The position numbers and the translations under genes were made by a program. A stretch of DNA of 64,000 bases from Siphonodentalium dalli (lineage: Eukaryota; Mollusca; Scaphopoda; Gadilida; Siphonodentaliidae), in the NCBI GenBank assembly GCA_032622095.1, contig CP136063.1, positions 27,222,987 to 27,286,986 of the forward strand, written 5' to 3'. The notes under the pieces are model-generated. The model did no database searches, had not been told where the DNA came from, and was given only the letters and a program-made list of their open reading frames with translations. Of this stretch, positions 19,975 through 30,000 are shown piece after piece (position 1 is the stretch's first letter; each line of letters starts with the position of its first letter).

Positions 19975-20514
19975 GGCAGATGATATGGTATAACTAAGGA
20001 TTAAAACTGCTAATTTCTATGCTAACCAGTTATCAACCAGTCCTCGTTAAGACTTAGTGCATAATGTATTATGCATTTTCGATATAGGATGACTTAATTA
20101 GCTTTAGCCATGAGTATACCATATTTATATTACAGGCAACGCCAACGATGATATACCCCAGAATATATATAGTACAACATGCTTAAGATTAAGTGATAGC
20201 CCCCTATTTCTCGACCCATTATATATTATCGAGCATCATAATCAAAACAATGTCACTCGAGTATTCGCAGTTGGACGGTGAACTAATCTTACTTTTACAC
20301 AGTATATATTGATTCTTTATATTTTGGGGTATCGTTATACAAACAATTGTCGTTTGTAATCGAAAATGTATTCATTTATATATGTTAGTGGGTGGATACT
20401 TGTATATATGTGTACATATGTTCTACATTATGCATGTCACTATATGTTACATGTTATATATTTTCCTTGTACCATGTAAAAATGGCTGGAAATAAACAAT
20501 CAATCAATCAATAT
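19975..20514 (+). other. LINE-A 3' untranslated region and (CAAT)4 tail
   Basis: AT-rich non-coding sequence after the ORF2 stop. It ends in GGCTGGAAATAAA with AATAAA at 20491-20496, then four CAAT units at 20497-20512. Short tandem repeats as a tail in place of poly-A are typical of CR1/L2-type elements and set the 3' boundary. Confidence 0.8.
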
Positions 20515-20949
20515 GATTTGGCGGTGAATACTATTGTTTGAATCGACCACACACATTTGTACGCATGTGATTAATACATATGTGTACACTGATCACTATA
20601 AACGCGTAGTCAAACACCAGAAATGCTCCTTGTATAGAATATATGTATCCAATTACCTCTACGTCTGTCCGTTCATATGTGTGATTATGTATATTATATG
20701 TTGGTTATCGGCTCTCAATGAAATTGATTACAGCCGCGAACGAAATGAGGGATGGTGTACTGGATTATATATGTATGTCCATTATATAGCTGTCCATTTA
20801 TCCGTCCATATGTCCGAGCAGATGTCATAACTGTAGGTTGTTCCGTTCAAATCAGCACACAAGTGGTGTATATCTAGCAGTCACGTTTGCCTTTCGGCAG
20901 CGAGTTAATATCCAGCTTGTTATCAACTATCCGTCGAACACTGTTATGT
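20515..20949. other. Non-coding stretch after LINE-A
   Basis: AT-rich DNA with TGTG/CACA-rich words and ATATGT-type simple sequence. No gene is supported. 20913-20965 (CAGCTTGTTATCAA onward) is the first copy of an intron-like flank that recurs at 21601. Confidence 0.4.
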
Positions 20950-21091
20950 TCATTCTATTATACGATGGATCCATGCTAATTGATAAGATACGTATGCGAC
21001 GCAAACTTCTACACACAGTTATTCATTTTATTATAGGAGGGATCCATGCTAATTGATAAGATACGTATGCGACGCAAACTTCTACACACAG
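20950..21091. repeat. 73-bp tandem duplication
   Basis: The 52 bases 20967-21018, starting GGATCCATGCTAATTG, recur exactly at 21040-21091, 73 bp later. The bases before each copy are also similar (TTCATTCTATTATA versus TTCATTTTATTATAG). The second copy contains an intact AG acceptor-like sequence and forms the 5' part of the exon-like module at 21037; the first has TACG in place of TAGG. Confidence 0.9.
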
Positions 21092-21171
21092 CTATCCATT
21101 CTCTAAATGGATTTGAATCAGAACAGTCGGTACGGGAGAGGGAGATCAATGAGGTAAATAAGAAAGCAACA
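21037..21171 (+). other. Candidate exon 1 (45 codons, phase 0), unknown product
   Basis: Preceded by TTTTATTATAG, an acceptor-like tract, and followed by GTAAGT, a full donor consensus. The 135 bp are open in one frame: EGSMLIDKIRMRR, then ...VREREINEVNKKAT, a basic/acidic helical-looking peptide. I do not recognise the family. Support comes from a second module 0.6 kb downstream with similar length, phase and flanks. It could equally be a fragment of an unknown repeat with chance splice-like borders. Confidence 0.35.
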
Positions 21172-21650
21172 GTAAGTAGGTACTGAACACCGGCTGGTGT
21201 AATTCATATCGTGTCATCGTGATTGATACAGATAATTTAGTGTGCTCTGAGTATATACCTTACTCATATCTAAATTCACTCAGTACTAATTTTCGCGATG
21301 AGTTTACAAATTCAAAACACACAACATAGTACGATTCAAAGAGTTTGGGAAACCAATATGGTAAATTCAGGGTCTATGTACTAACTAAAAACTCAACATA
21401 CCCGTAAATTATTAAGTGACATTTCTGAAGTTAGCTGTCTGGCGACGGTCGTTGGGCTAATTTCACTCAGTTCAATTTCATGTCGGTGATCTGAATTAAA
21501 TTTGATAAGATTTCCGGTAATTTAGTTAAATCCAGCAAAATATGGGCATGACTAGCAAACATGTGTTCCTTTCTGTAACCAGTTCAATTTTGTTCGTTTT
21601 CAGCTTGTTATCAATATCAATTGAACACTATTGTATGCATTGTTTTATAG

Positions 21651-21782
21651 GCAGACGTTGGGACAGCGGACTTAGAAAACCCACTTGTACAGAGATTGAT
21701 TGATTCTCGTGTTACAATTAAATCAATAGAGCTGGAATGGAAGGGGATGCTCCTAAAGGCAGATTGGCTAATACCATCAACA
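21651..21782 (+). other. Candidate exon 2 (44 codons, phase 0), unknown product
   Basis: Preceded by TTGTTTTATAG and followed by GTTAGT. The 132 bp are open in phase 0: ADVGTADLENPLVQRLIDSR, then ...LEWKGMLLKADWLIPST. Upstream sequence from 21601 matches that from 20913, and downstream sequence from 21783 matches that from 21172, while the two cores are hardly alike. Function is unknown. The paired layout suggests a tandemly duplicated exon unit or a duplicated repeat. Confidence 0.35.
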
Positions 21783-21839
21783 GTTAGTAGATATTGTACA
21801 CTGGCTGTTCTAATTCACATACGGTCATCATGATGCATG

Positions 21840-22395
21840 CACTTCGAGGCATGAAAATGGAATCGCATAAATTAAAAATAAATGAAGATCAATTTCAGTT
21901 ATTCAAATTTATGCATTGCATAAATTTCTACATTTATTGGAATTTAATGAATTAATGCTTAAGTAAAATTTCAAATTTACAGGAATTAACATACAGCATA
22001 ACTGTCAATAAATTTTGAAATTTATTTAAATTTATACCATGAATAAATTTGAAACATAAATTTCGAAATGTACATTTATACTCTATACAAATTTGGATTA
22101 TCAGTATCAATGGAGATACATTTCGAAATTTATTATTTATGATATGAATGTAGACGAAATTTATTTATATTTATAGAATAAATAAATTTGGATGGTCAGT
22201 ATGAAGTATACAAATTTCGAAATTGATCCCCATGTTCTGAATTTAATCATGGTATAAATGTAAATAAATTTCGAAATGTATCCCCATTTTTTAAATATAT
22301 TTATTTCATGAATACATTTGGAAAGTCAGTATAAATGAGGATAAATTTGGGAATTTAGTTACATTTATACTATGAATAAATCTACTGTCAAATCT
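21840..22395. repeat. AT-rich segment with recurrent TTTCGAAA palindromes
   Basis: Low-complexity AAATTTAT-type sequence. The palindrome TTTCGAAA, usually inside AAATTTCGAAAT, occurs at 22061-22068, 22121-22128, 22215-22222 and 22269-22276. Related phrases (AATAAATTTGGA, GGTCAGTAT) recur between them, which suggests a decayed tandem repeat of about 50-95 bp. No gene. Confidence 0.6.
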
Positions 22396-22399
22396 CTGA

Positions 22400-22944
22400 C
22401 CGACACTGCCCAATAATAACGTCACCTACTCGCAGATTTATCTCAGCCGTATCTCTCGGACAACTAGCGTATGGAAGTAATCTTTCAGAACGAATCAACC
22501 AATTGCTGAATAAACTTCCACCTGAGATGCAAGCACTCGGTGTCAGACCACTGACTAATTGGCACGTCCCAGCAACAGATCATTCGGGCATTGAAATGAT
22601 CATTCGATGAACCACCGGTTGAGTCCCATTTGGTCGCTCATTCAAGCAATTTGCGGCCTCGAACATCACAGTTTGTAATTCGGAAAATGTAAGAACGTTA
22701 TTGCCAATTGTCCTATCGGGGAAACGTTTAACAGATCGTATGATCGTATAACTCACTATATCCAGCTGACTTGGTGAACTCCCATTCCATTCCATACGCG
22801 CATCCGTCCGTTAGTATGTGACCCAATCCCATCCATTCTGACCTGTCGCTACTTCTTTACTGGAAGCAACTAACTGCGACCCAGAATCCGACAACATCTT
22901 GCCAGGATACCCTCGTTGAGAAACAAAGCGTTTCATTACCATCA
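22400..22944 (-). pseudogene. BEL/Pao-type LTR retrotransposon integrase fragment
   Basis: On the minus strand from 22944 the codons read KRFVSQRGYPGKMLSDSGSQ and then LVASSKEVA, the integrase core around the second catalytic Asp (SDxGSQ). After a stop-containing gap, IRSVKRF, VLTFSELQTVMFEAANCLNERPNGT follows (about 22580-22795), a hallmark of BEL/Pao integrase C-termini. RVGDVIIGQC near 22403-22435 matches the following DUF5641-like region. Stops and shifts break it, and the N-terminal part is cut off exactly at the satellite start. No LTRs, gag or RT are visible. Family is assigned from these motifs; another Ty3-like integrase is less likely. Confidence 0.75.
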
Positions 22945-25253
22945 TGAGTTATTCTTGACGGGCACTGATTGTCTGTTCTGGAAACCGTAATTAAACATCG
23001 ATATTTAACCTGGAGTTCTCATGACGGGCACTGATTATCTGTTAAGGAGACCATAATTAAACATCGATATTTAACATGGAGTTCTCATGACTGGCACTGA
23101 TTATCTGTTATGGAGACCATAATTAAACATCGATATTTAACCTCGAGTTATTCATGACGGGCACTTATTATCTGTTCTGGAGACCGTAATTAAACATCGA
23201 TATTTAACCTGGAGTTATTCATGACGAGCACTCATTATCTGTTCTGGAGACCATAATTAAACATCGATATTTAACCTGGAGTTCTCATGACGGGCACTAA
23301 TTATCTGATATGGAGACCTTAATTAAACAACGATATTTAACCTGGAGTTATTCATGACGAGCACTTATTATCTGTTCTGGAAACGATAACTAAACATCGA
23401 TATTTAACCTAGAGTTCTTCATGACGGGCAATGATTGTCTGTTCTGGAGACCACAATTAAACATCGATATTTAACCTAGAGTTCTTCATGACGGGCACTG
23501 ATTATCTGTTCTGGAGACCATACTTAAACATCGATTTTTAACCTTGAGTTATTCATGACGGGCACTGATTATCTGTTCTGGAGACCATAACTAAACATCG
23601 ATATTTAACCTGGAGTTCTTCATGACGGGCACTGATTATCTGTTCTGGAGACCATAACTAAACATCGATATTTAACCTAGAGTTCTTCATGACGGGCAAT
23701 GATTATCTGTTCTGGAGACCACAATTAAACATCGATATTTAACCTAGAGTTCTTCATGACGGGCACTGATTTTCTGTTCTGGAGACCATAATTAAACATC
23801 GATATTTAACCTTGAGTTATTCATGACTGGCACTGATTATCTGTTCTGTAGATCACAATTAAACATCGATATTTAACCTAGAGTTATTCATGACGGGCAA
23901 TGATTATCTGTTCTGGAGACCATAACTAAACATCGATATGTATCCTGGAGTTATTCATGACGGGCACTGAGTATCTGTTCTGGGGACCAGAATTAAAGAT
24001 CGATATTTAACCTGGAGTTATGCATGACGGACAATGATTATCTGTTCTGGAGACCATAATTAAGATTCGATATTTAACCTGGAGTTATGCATGACGGGCA
24101 ATGATTATCTGTTTTGGAGACCATAATTAAACATCGATAATTATCCTGGAATTATTCATAACGGGCACTGATTATCTGTTCTGGAGACCATAATCAAACA
24201 TCGATATTAAGCCTGGAGTTCTCACGGTGGGCAATGATTATCTGCTCTGGATACCGTAATTAAAGACCGATATTTAACCTGGAGTTACTCATGACGAGCA
24301 CTGATTATCTGTTCTGGAGACCATAATTAAACATCGATATTTAACCTGGAGTTCTCATGACGGGCAATGAGTATCTGTTCTGGACACGATAATTAAACAT
24401 CGATATTTTACCTGGAGTTCTCATGACGGGCAATGAGTATCTGTTCTGGTGACGATAACAAAACATCGATATTTAACCTGGAGTTCTCATGACGGGCAAG
24501 GATTAACTGTTCTGGAGACCATAATTAAACATCGATATTTAACCTGGAGTGCTCATGACGGGCAATGATTATCTGTTCAGGAGACCATAATTAAACAACG
24601 ATATCTAACCTGGAGTTATTCATGATGGGAACTGATTATCTGATCTGGAGACCATAATTAAACATCGATATTTAACCTGGAGTTCTCATGACGAGCAATG
24701 ATTATCTGTTCAGGAGACCATAATTAAACAACGATATCTAACCTGGAGTCATTCATGATGGGAACTGATTATCTGATCTGGAGACCATAATTAAAGATTG
24801 ATATTTAACCTTGAGTTATTCATGCCGGGCAATGATTATCTGTTCTGGAGACCATAATTAAACAACGATATTTAACCTAGAGTTCTCATGACGGGCACTG
24901 ATTATCTGTTCTGGAGACCATAATTAAACATCGATATTTAACCTGGAGTTCTCATGACGGGCAATGAGTATCTGATCTGGAGACGATAACTAAACATCGG
25001 TATTTAACCTGGAGTTCTCCTGACGGGCACTGATTATCTGTTCTGGAGACCATAATTAAACATCGATATTTAACCTGGAGTTCTCATGACGGGCAATGAG
25101 TATCTGTTCTGGAGACGATAACTAAACATCGATATTTAACCTGGAGTTCTCATGACTGGCAATGATTATATGTTCGGGAGACTGTAATTAAAAATCGATA
25201 TTTAACCTGGAGTTATTCATGATGGGAAATGATTATCTGTTCTGGAGACCATA
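22945..25253 (+). repeat. 66/67-bp satellite array, left part (about 35 units)
   Basis: The array begins sharply with GAGTTATTCTTGACGGGCAC next to the integrase fragment. In a unit numbered from ACCTGG, CTGGAG lies at 3-8, TCATGACGGG at 12-21, ATTATCTGTTCTGGAG at 27-42, CATAATTAA near 45-53 and ATCGAT at 56-61. Units with GTTCTCATG are 66 bp; those with GTTATTCATG or GTTCTTCATG are 67 bp. All units run the same way. It is interrupted at about 25253 by the recombinase-bearing insertion. Confidence 0.97.
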
Positions 25254-25515
25254 ATTAATTAGAGGTCTCAGGCTGATATGAAGTTACCTCTGGCTGATAT
25301 CTCGGCCGATATCGATCAAACCAAGTAATAACCTTCTTATTAATTAGATGGCCCGGGCCATTATAAGATAAATTAGGAGGTCGTACTTTCGCGTAGGTGC
25401 TGCTTAGAAAAAGAATAAATAAGATTACACAGAAAAGTACCTTTATATACCAATTATATGCGACGTTATAACAACTTTTATAACAACTTTTATAATAACT
25501 TTGCTCTTGATATGG

Positions 25516-26199
25516 TTACTCTTCGTGTCCGTTCTTCGTTGGAGCGCAATATACATTTACGTTAATTGTTGCCCCATCAAAGTTAATGTTGAAGGGAAAA
25601 CGGCAACCAAAACTTGGAACAGCATTTACAGCGACCTGTTTCTCACTAACTTTGACGGGAAGTTCAGTAGCCGATACTGATTCGTGACGATCGACAGCTT
25701 CCATGACATCCATAATATCAGTCTGATTAATTTCTTGAATGATAGGTGTAATACAACTTGGAGAAGTATTCAAACTTTCAGTTACAGTAGCACTTGATGT
25801 CTGGATCTCTGTGATCATATGAGACATGTCCATCTGCTGCGCCATAGACAGCTCAGAATATTCATTCAGAGATAGAGTGTTCCTATGGCCGCTTAACTGC
25901 ACAATATTGCTGGGAGGGACATTTGCATGAGTCAGTTTCACAAGAGCCGTGCGCCTCGCGCCATGATTTGTCTTCTTTCCTGCCAACCCGGCAGCAGATG
26001 CCATTGTCTTAGAAATATTCCCAATTTTATCTTTACCCATAGGCTGATTCTTAAACGATATGTGTTGATCTTTCCTGTTTGAGTCACGATTAATCTGTAT
26101 ATAAAATCTTGAGTCTGGAAGAAGACATTCATCTGGCCGCCTCTTCCGAAACTCTTTATAAACAACAGGGCATTTTGGATTTCCCGGAACAGCAAACAT
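25516..26199 (-). CDS. Tyrosine recombinase C-terminal domain, Crypton/KIAA1958 (DUF3504)-like
   Basis: 227 codons. Residues 1-122 match the C-terminal catalytic part of Crypton-type tyrosine recombinases: GNPKCPVVYKEF at 6-17, RFYIQIN at 31-37, PMGKDKIGNISKTM at 53-66, then NHGARRT with His79-x-x-Arg82, QLSGHRN with His105, and NEYS with Tyr114, the presumed nucleophile. The first catalytic Arg and the N-terminal SAM-like part are missing. The frame is open upstream only to a stop near 26249 (SARKFAPKMFAV), so this is a truncated copy or a short derivative. Residues 123-227 are Ser/Thr-rich with no known domain. Such proteins also occur as domesticated host genes, but here it sits inside satellite DNA. 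Confidence 0.75.
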   Translation of the reverse strand: MFAVPGNPKCPVVYKEFRKRRPDECLLPDSRFYIQINRDSNRKDQHISFKNQPMGKDKIGNISKTMASAAGLAGKKTNHGARRTALVKLTHANVPPSNIVQLSGHRNTLSLNEYSELSMAQQMDMSHMITEIQTSSATVTESLNTSPSCITPIIQEINQTDIMDVMEAVDRHESVSATELPVKVSEKQVAVNAVPSFGCRFPFNINFDGATINVNVYCAPTKNGHEE

Positions 26200-26376
26200 T
26201 TTGGGGGCGAATTTTCTCGCAGAAGTTGTTCCATTTCTTGTTTTCGTTATCCGTTATCGCTCAAATTTAGAAAAGCCGCTTCTATTTCGTCCATTATGTA
26301 AGAGCATTAACGTTCTGAGCTGGCAGCGCGTCGGTAAAATGAAATCACGTTTCGATGTAGACAACGTTGCTCGTCG

Positions 26377-26384
26377 TGACGTCA
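26377..26384. promoter_or_regulatory. CRE-type palindrome TGACGTCA upstream of the recombinase frame
   Basis: A perfect TGACGTCA lies about 180 bp upstream of the ATG of the minus-strand recombinase frame, inside the insertion. It is a binding site for CREB/ATF factors in animals, so it could be a promoter element. Position is the only support; chance is possible. Confidence 0.25.
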
Positions 26385-26409
26385 TAAGGGCGACAACTCC
26401 TGCGAAACC

Positions 26410-26470
26410 GATATCAGCCGAGTTTGAGGTGATATCAGCCGAGTTTGAGGTGATATCAGCCGAGTTTGAT
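26410..26470. repeat. 21-bp tandem repeat, three copies, at the insertion end
   Basis: GATATCAGCCGAGTTTGAGGT begins at 26410, 26431 and 26452, the third ending TTTGATA. A diverged form of the motif (CTCGGCYGATATC) is present inverted near the left end of the same insertion (about 25293-25315). This looks like subterminal recombinase-binding repeats, but that role is inferred. Confidence 0.85.
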
Positions 26471-27060
26471 AATAGGCCGATCTCGGCAAAAACTCGATAT
26501 CTAATTAATAAACATCGATATCTAACCTGGAGTTCTCATGACGGGCAATGAGTATCTGTTCTGGAAACGATAACTAAAGATCGATATTTAACCTGGAGTT
26601 CTCATGCCGGGCAATGATTATCTGTTCTGGAGACCGTAATTAAAAATCGATATTTAACCTGGAATTATTCATGACGACCACTGATTATCTGTCCTGGAGA
26701 CCACAAATAAACATCGATATTTAACCTTGAGTTATTCATGACGAGCACTCATTATCTGTTATGGAGACCATAATTAAACATCGATATTTAACCTGGAGTT
26801 CTCATGACGTCACTGGTTATCTGTTATGGAGACCATAATTAAACATCGATATTTAACCTGCAGTTATTCATGACGGGCAATGATTATCTGTTCTGGAGAC
26901 CATAAATAAATATCGATATTTAACCTGGAGTTATTCATGACGGGCAATGATTATCTGTTCTGGAGACCATAATTAAACAACGATATGTAACCTGGAGTGC
27001 TCATGACGGGCAATGATTACCTGTTCTGGAGACCGTAATTAAAGATGGATATTACACCTG

Positions 27061-30000
27061 GAGTTCTCGTGACGGGCAATGATTATCTGTTCTGGAGACC
27101 GTAATTAAAGATCGATATTTTACTGGAGTTATTCATGACGACCACTGATTATCAGTTCTGGGGACCATAATTAAACATCTATATTTACCCTGGAGTTCTC
27201 ATGACGGGCAATGATTATCTGTTCTGGTGACCGTAATTAAAGATCGATAATTAACCTGGAGTTATTCATGACGACCACTGATTATCTGTTCTGGAGACCA
27301 TAACTAAACATCGATATGTAACCTGGAGTGCTCATGACGGGCACTGATTATCTGTTCTGGAGACCGTAATTAAAGATCGATATTTAGCCTGCAGTTATTC
27401 ATGACGATCAATGATTATCTTCCTGGAGACCACAATTACACATCGATATTTAACATTGAGTTGTTCATGACGGGCACTGATTATCTGTTCTGGAGACCAT
27501 CATTAAACATCGATATTTAACCTGGAGTTCTCATGACGGACAATGAGTATCTGTTCTGGAGACCATAATTAAACATCGATATATTTAACCTGAAGTTATG
27601 TATTACGGGCAATGATTATCTGTTCAGGATACCATAATTAAAGATCGATATGTAACCTTGAGTTATTCATAACGGGCAATGATTATCTGTTCTGGAGACC
27701 ATAATTAAAGATCGATATTTAACCTTGACTTATTCATAACGGGCAATGATTATCTGTTCTGGAGACCATAATTAAACATCGATAATTATCCTGGAATTAT
27801 TCATAACGGTCACTGATTATCTGTTCTGGAGAACATAGTTAAGGATCGACAATTAACCTTGAGTTATTCATGACGGTCACTGATTATCTGTTCTGGAGAC
27901 CATAATTAAACATCGATATTTAACCAGGAGTTCTCATGACGGGGAATGAGTATCTGTTCTGGGGACCATAATTAAACATCGATATTTAACCGTGAGTTAT
28001 TCATGACGGGCAATGATTATCTGTTCAGGAGACCATAATTAAAGATCGATATTTAATCTTGAGTTAATCATAACAGGCAATGATTATCTGTTTTGGAGAC
28101 CATAATTAAAGATCGATATTTAACCTTGAGTTATTCATAACGGGCAATGATTATCTGTTCTGGAGACCGTAGTTAAATATCGATATATAACCTGGAGTTA
28201 TTCATGACGGGCACTGATTATCTGTTCAGGAGACCATAATTAAACATCGATTTTTAACCAGGAGTTCGTCACGACGGGCAGTGATTATCTGTTCTGGAGA
28301 CCCTAATTAAACATCGATATTTAACCTGGAGTCCTCATGACGTGCACTGATTATCTGTTCTGGAGACCATAATTAAAAATCGATATTTAACCTGGAGTTC
28401 TCATGACGGACACTGATTAGCTGTTCTGGAGACCATAACTAAATATCGATATTTAACCTGGAGTTATTCATAACGGGCACTGATTATCTGTCCTGGAGAC
28501 CATAATTAAGTACCGATGTTTAACCTTGAGTTATTCATGACGGGTACTGATTATCTGTTCTGGAGCAATGATTATGTGTCTTGGAGACCACAAATGGACA
28601 TCGATATTTAACCAGGAGTTATTCATGACGAGCACTGATTATCTGTGCTGGAGACCATAATGAAACATCGATATTTAAGCTGGAGTTATTCATGACGGGC
28701 ACTGATTATCTGTTCTGGAGACCATAATTAAACATCGATATTTAACCTGGAGTTCTCATGACGGGCAATGAGTATCTGTTCTGGAGACATTCTTAAAGAT
28801 CGATATTTAACCTTGTGTTATTCATAATGGGCAATGATTATCTGTTCTGGATACCATAATTAAACATCGATATTTAACCTTGAGTTATTCAAAATGGGCA
28901 ACGATTATCTGTTCTGGAGATCCTAATTAAATATCGATATTCAACCTGGTGTTATTCATGACGGGCACTGATAATCTGTCAAGGTGACCATAATTAAACA
29001 TCGATATTTAACCTGCAGTTACTCACGACGGGCACTTTGTTATCTGTTCTGGAGATCATAATTAAACATCGATATTTAGCATGGAGTTCTCATGACGGGC
29101 ACTTTGTTATCTGTTCTGGAGACCGTAATTAAACATCGATATTTAACCAGGATATCTCATGACGGGCACTGATTATCTGTTCTGGAGACCGTAACTAAAT
29201 ATCGATATTTAACCTGGAGTTATTCATGACGGGCACTGATTATCTGTTCTGGAGACCATAACTAAATATCGATATTTAACCTGGTGTTATTCATGGCGGG
29301 CACTGATTATCTGTCCTGGAGACCATAAATAAACATCGATATTTAACCTGGAGTTCTCATGACGGGCACTGATTATCTGTTCAGGAGACCATAATTAAAC
29401 ATCGATATTTAACCTGGAGTTCTCATGACGGCACTGATTATCTGTTCTGGAGACCATAATTAAAGATTGATATTTAACCTGGAGTTCTCATGACGGGCAC
29501 TGATTATCTGGTCTGGAAACCATAACTAAAGATCGGTATTTAACCTGGAGTTATTCATGTCGTACACTGATTATCTGTTCTGGACTCCATAATTAATTAA
29601 ACATCGATATTTAACCTTGAGTTATTCATAACGAACAATGATTATGTGTTCTGGAGACCGTAACTAAATATCGATATTTAGCCAGGAGTTATTCACGACG
29701 GGCCCTGATTATCTGTTCAGGATACCATAATTAAACATCGATATTTAACCTGGAGTTATTCATAACTGGCAATGATTATCTATTCTGGAGACCATAATTA
29801 AAGATCGATATTTAACCTTCAGTTATTCAAAACGGGCAATGATTATCTGTTCTGGAAACCATAATTAAAGATTGATATTTAACCTGGAGTTCTCATGACG
29901 GGCACTGATTATCTGGTCTGGAAACCATAATTAAAGATCGGTATTTAACCTGGAGTTATTCATGTCGTACACTGATTATCTGTTCTGGACTCCATAATTA

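Larger units (their letters stand above)
10460..20514 (+). mobile_element. LINE-A: CR1/L2-like non-LTR retrotransposon, degenerate, interrupted by LINE-B
   Basis: A plus-strand LINE of about 6.4 kb once the inserted 13302-16932 segment is subtracted. The order is ORF1 (zinc knuckles plus SGNH-like domain), ORF2 N-terminal region with an aspartate-rich tract, apurinic-type endonuclease, reverse transcriptase with a YADD box, and a C-terminal CX2CX8HX4C finger. The 3' end is well marked: AATAAA at 20491-20496, then (CAAT)4 at 20497-20512, a tail type common in CR1/L2-related elements. The 5' boundary is approximate. Frameshifts and stops throughout make it an inactive copy. Clade is inferred from ORF1 architecture and RT motifs; a neighbouring jockey-superfamily clade is possible. 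Confidence 0.85.
25253..26508 (-). mobile_element. 1.25 kb insertion in the satellite carrying a Crypton-like recombinase
   Basis: Satellite sequence breaks at CCATAATTAA and resumes at AAACATCGAT. TAATTAA is present at both junctions (25252-25258 and 26502-26508), consistent with a 7-bp target duplication or with insertion at that word. Near the left end lie GGCTGATATC and CTCGGCCGATATCG. Near the right end GATATCAGCCGAG occurs three times at 21-bp spacing (26410, 26431, 26452), in inverted orientation to the left motif. The ends are thus loosely inverted. It occurs once in the visible array. Confidence 0.7.

Noticed and set aside
26201-26551. 116-codon plus-strand frame with ISAEFEV repeats
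   Set aside because: It reads the three 21-bp repeats and runs into satellite; there is no known domain.
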